A stretch of 64,000 bases of DNA, from contig NZ_JAYESJ010000001.1 in the NCBI RefSeq assembly GCF_034720595.1, positions 3,891,001 through 3,955,000 on the forward strand, in the 5' to 3' direction. The stretch is from Rhizobium sp. CC-YZS058. GTDB taxonomy: Bacteria > Pseudomonadota > Alphaproteobacteria > Rhizobiales > Rhizobiaceae. Positions 63,633 to 64,000 of the stretch are shown piece by piece. The stretch's first letter is position 1. Every line of letters begins with the position of its first letter. The notes beneath the pieces were generated by a model. It was not told where the DNA came from. It searched no databases and worked only from the letters and a program-made list of their open reading frames with translations. A program made the position numbers and the translations under genes.

Positions 63633-63645
63633 TCGTTCTCATTGC
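63627..63645. repeat. 5' arm of the pre-23S processing stem
   Basis: TCTTGATCGTTCTCATTGC pairs with 60738-60756, one mismatch; marks the upstream boundary of the 23S gene. Confidence 0.8.
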
Positions 63646-64000
63646 CAATGCTCATCATCTGTCTGGTTTGGCTAAGCTATCCTTCTCGCTTCCGCTCGAA
63701 GGGCAGTCCAAACCTGGCCATCCGGGCACCTCCAGGGCGCCGGGACAGACCGTTCCTCGCTAACGATCGGCGAGGAACGAACACCAGCGGTTACCTTTTA
63801 CAACCGCCGTCTTCAATGATGCCATCGACGTGTTCGATCCGGTCCTCATCCGAAGGCACGCCGGTGCACTTCGAGGCCGGATCTTCAAGACCAGCTTCTC
63901 GAGATCAAATCCGAGGATGCGCGGTCAGGCAACATCCACCAGATCGTTCCGCATCCAAAAAGCTTCCGCCCTTCAGCACGCAACGATCCTTGACTGGCAT
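63646..64000 (-). other. distal part of the 16S-23S internal transcribed spacer
   Basis: 355 bases before the 23S gene on the minus strand. No tRNA is visible; the tRNA-Ile and tRNA-Ala that rhizobial spacers carry would lie further upstream, outside the window. No other feature recognised. Confidence 0.75.

Noticed and set aside
63646..64000. tRNA-Ile/tRNA-Ala genes in the 16S-23S spacer
   Set aside because: Searched both strands for the T-loop and anticodon arms; none is in the visible part of the spacer.

Overview
This 64 kb window is high-GC alphaproteobacterial chromosome, most likely from the Rhizobiaceae (Rhizobium/Agrobacterium/Ensifer-like). The signs are the SRP RNA-dnaX-ybaB-recR block, a propionyl-CoA carboxylase/methylmalonyl-CoA mutase block, many two-component systems including a LOV histidine kinase, heptanucleotide tandem repeats in rRNA spacers, and a 23S rRNA gene with a helix-9 intervening sequence. 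The genus cannot be fixed from the sequence alone. No insertion sequence, phage, integrase or CRISPR array was seen, and gene density is that of a normal core chromosome.

Layout. 0.1-8.2 kb: a (+) operon behind a sigma-54-type promoter. It encodes a BMP-family ABC importer, a very convincing biuret amidohydrolase (biuH), a second cysteine hydrolase, a 5-formyl-THF cyclo-ligase-like protein, an HpxZ/AtzH-like protein and a GntR regulator; it looks like uptake and hydrolysis of a nitrogen-rich ureide. 8.2-16.5 kb: housekeeping (HIT protein-nudC, SRP RNA, dnaX-ybaB, MOSC protein, recR, MltB-type transglycosylase, MFS exporter). 16.7-22.4 kb: GAF protein, YDR-repeat lipoprotein, Crp/Fnr regulator and a 1214-residue FecR-TPR-beta-barrel protein. 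22.6-29.3 kb: the complete propionyl-CoA to succinyl-CoA route (pccB, pccA, mutase, epimerase) with a DUF4160/DUF2442 pair embedded between pccB and pccA. 29.4-36.8 kb: Crp/Fnr regulator, blue-light LOV kinase plus response regulator, fucU, poxB and a PAS hybrid kinase. 36.9-37.8 kb: FMN riboswitch and ribB. 37.8-44.8 kb: ghrA, a VOC protein, divergent 5-oxoprolinase genes (pxpBC / pxpA) with a D-amino acid transaminase, class C beta-lactamase and cytochrome b561.

44.8-53.5 kb is the most interesting region. A RibD-reductase-like protein, a GTP cyclohydrolase II, a degenerate 6-pyruvoyl-tetrahydropterin-synthase-fold protein, a BchC-like dehydrogenase, a GT4 glycosyltransferase and a SAM methyltransferase lie beside a CDP-alcohol phosphatidyltransferase, a YbhN/LPG-synthase-type membrane protein and a membrane sulfatase-fold transferase. 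This looks like an uncharacterised pathway that diverts GTP into a pyrimidine- or pterin-like, glycosylated and possibly lipid-linked product.

53.5-59.6 kb: a translationally coupled signalling operon (CHASE3-GAF-kinase with three receivers, CheR, CheB, REC-kinase). 60.1-64 kb: the 3' part of an rRNA operon on the minus strand (16S-23S spacer, 23S with an intervening sequence, 5S, initiator tRNA-Met, terminator).
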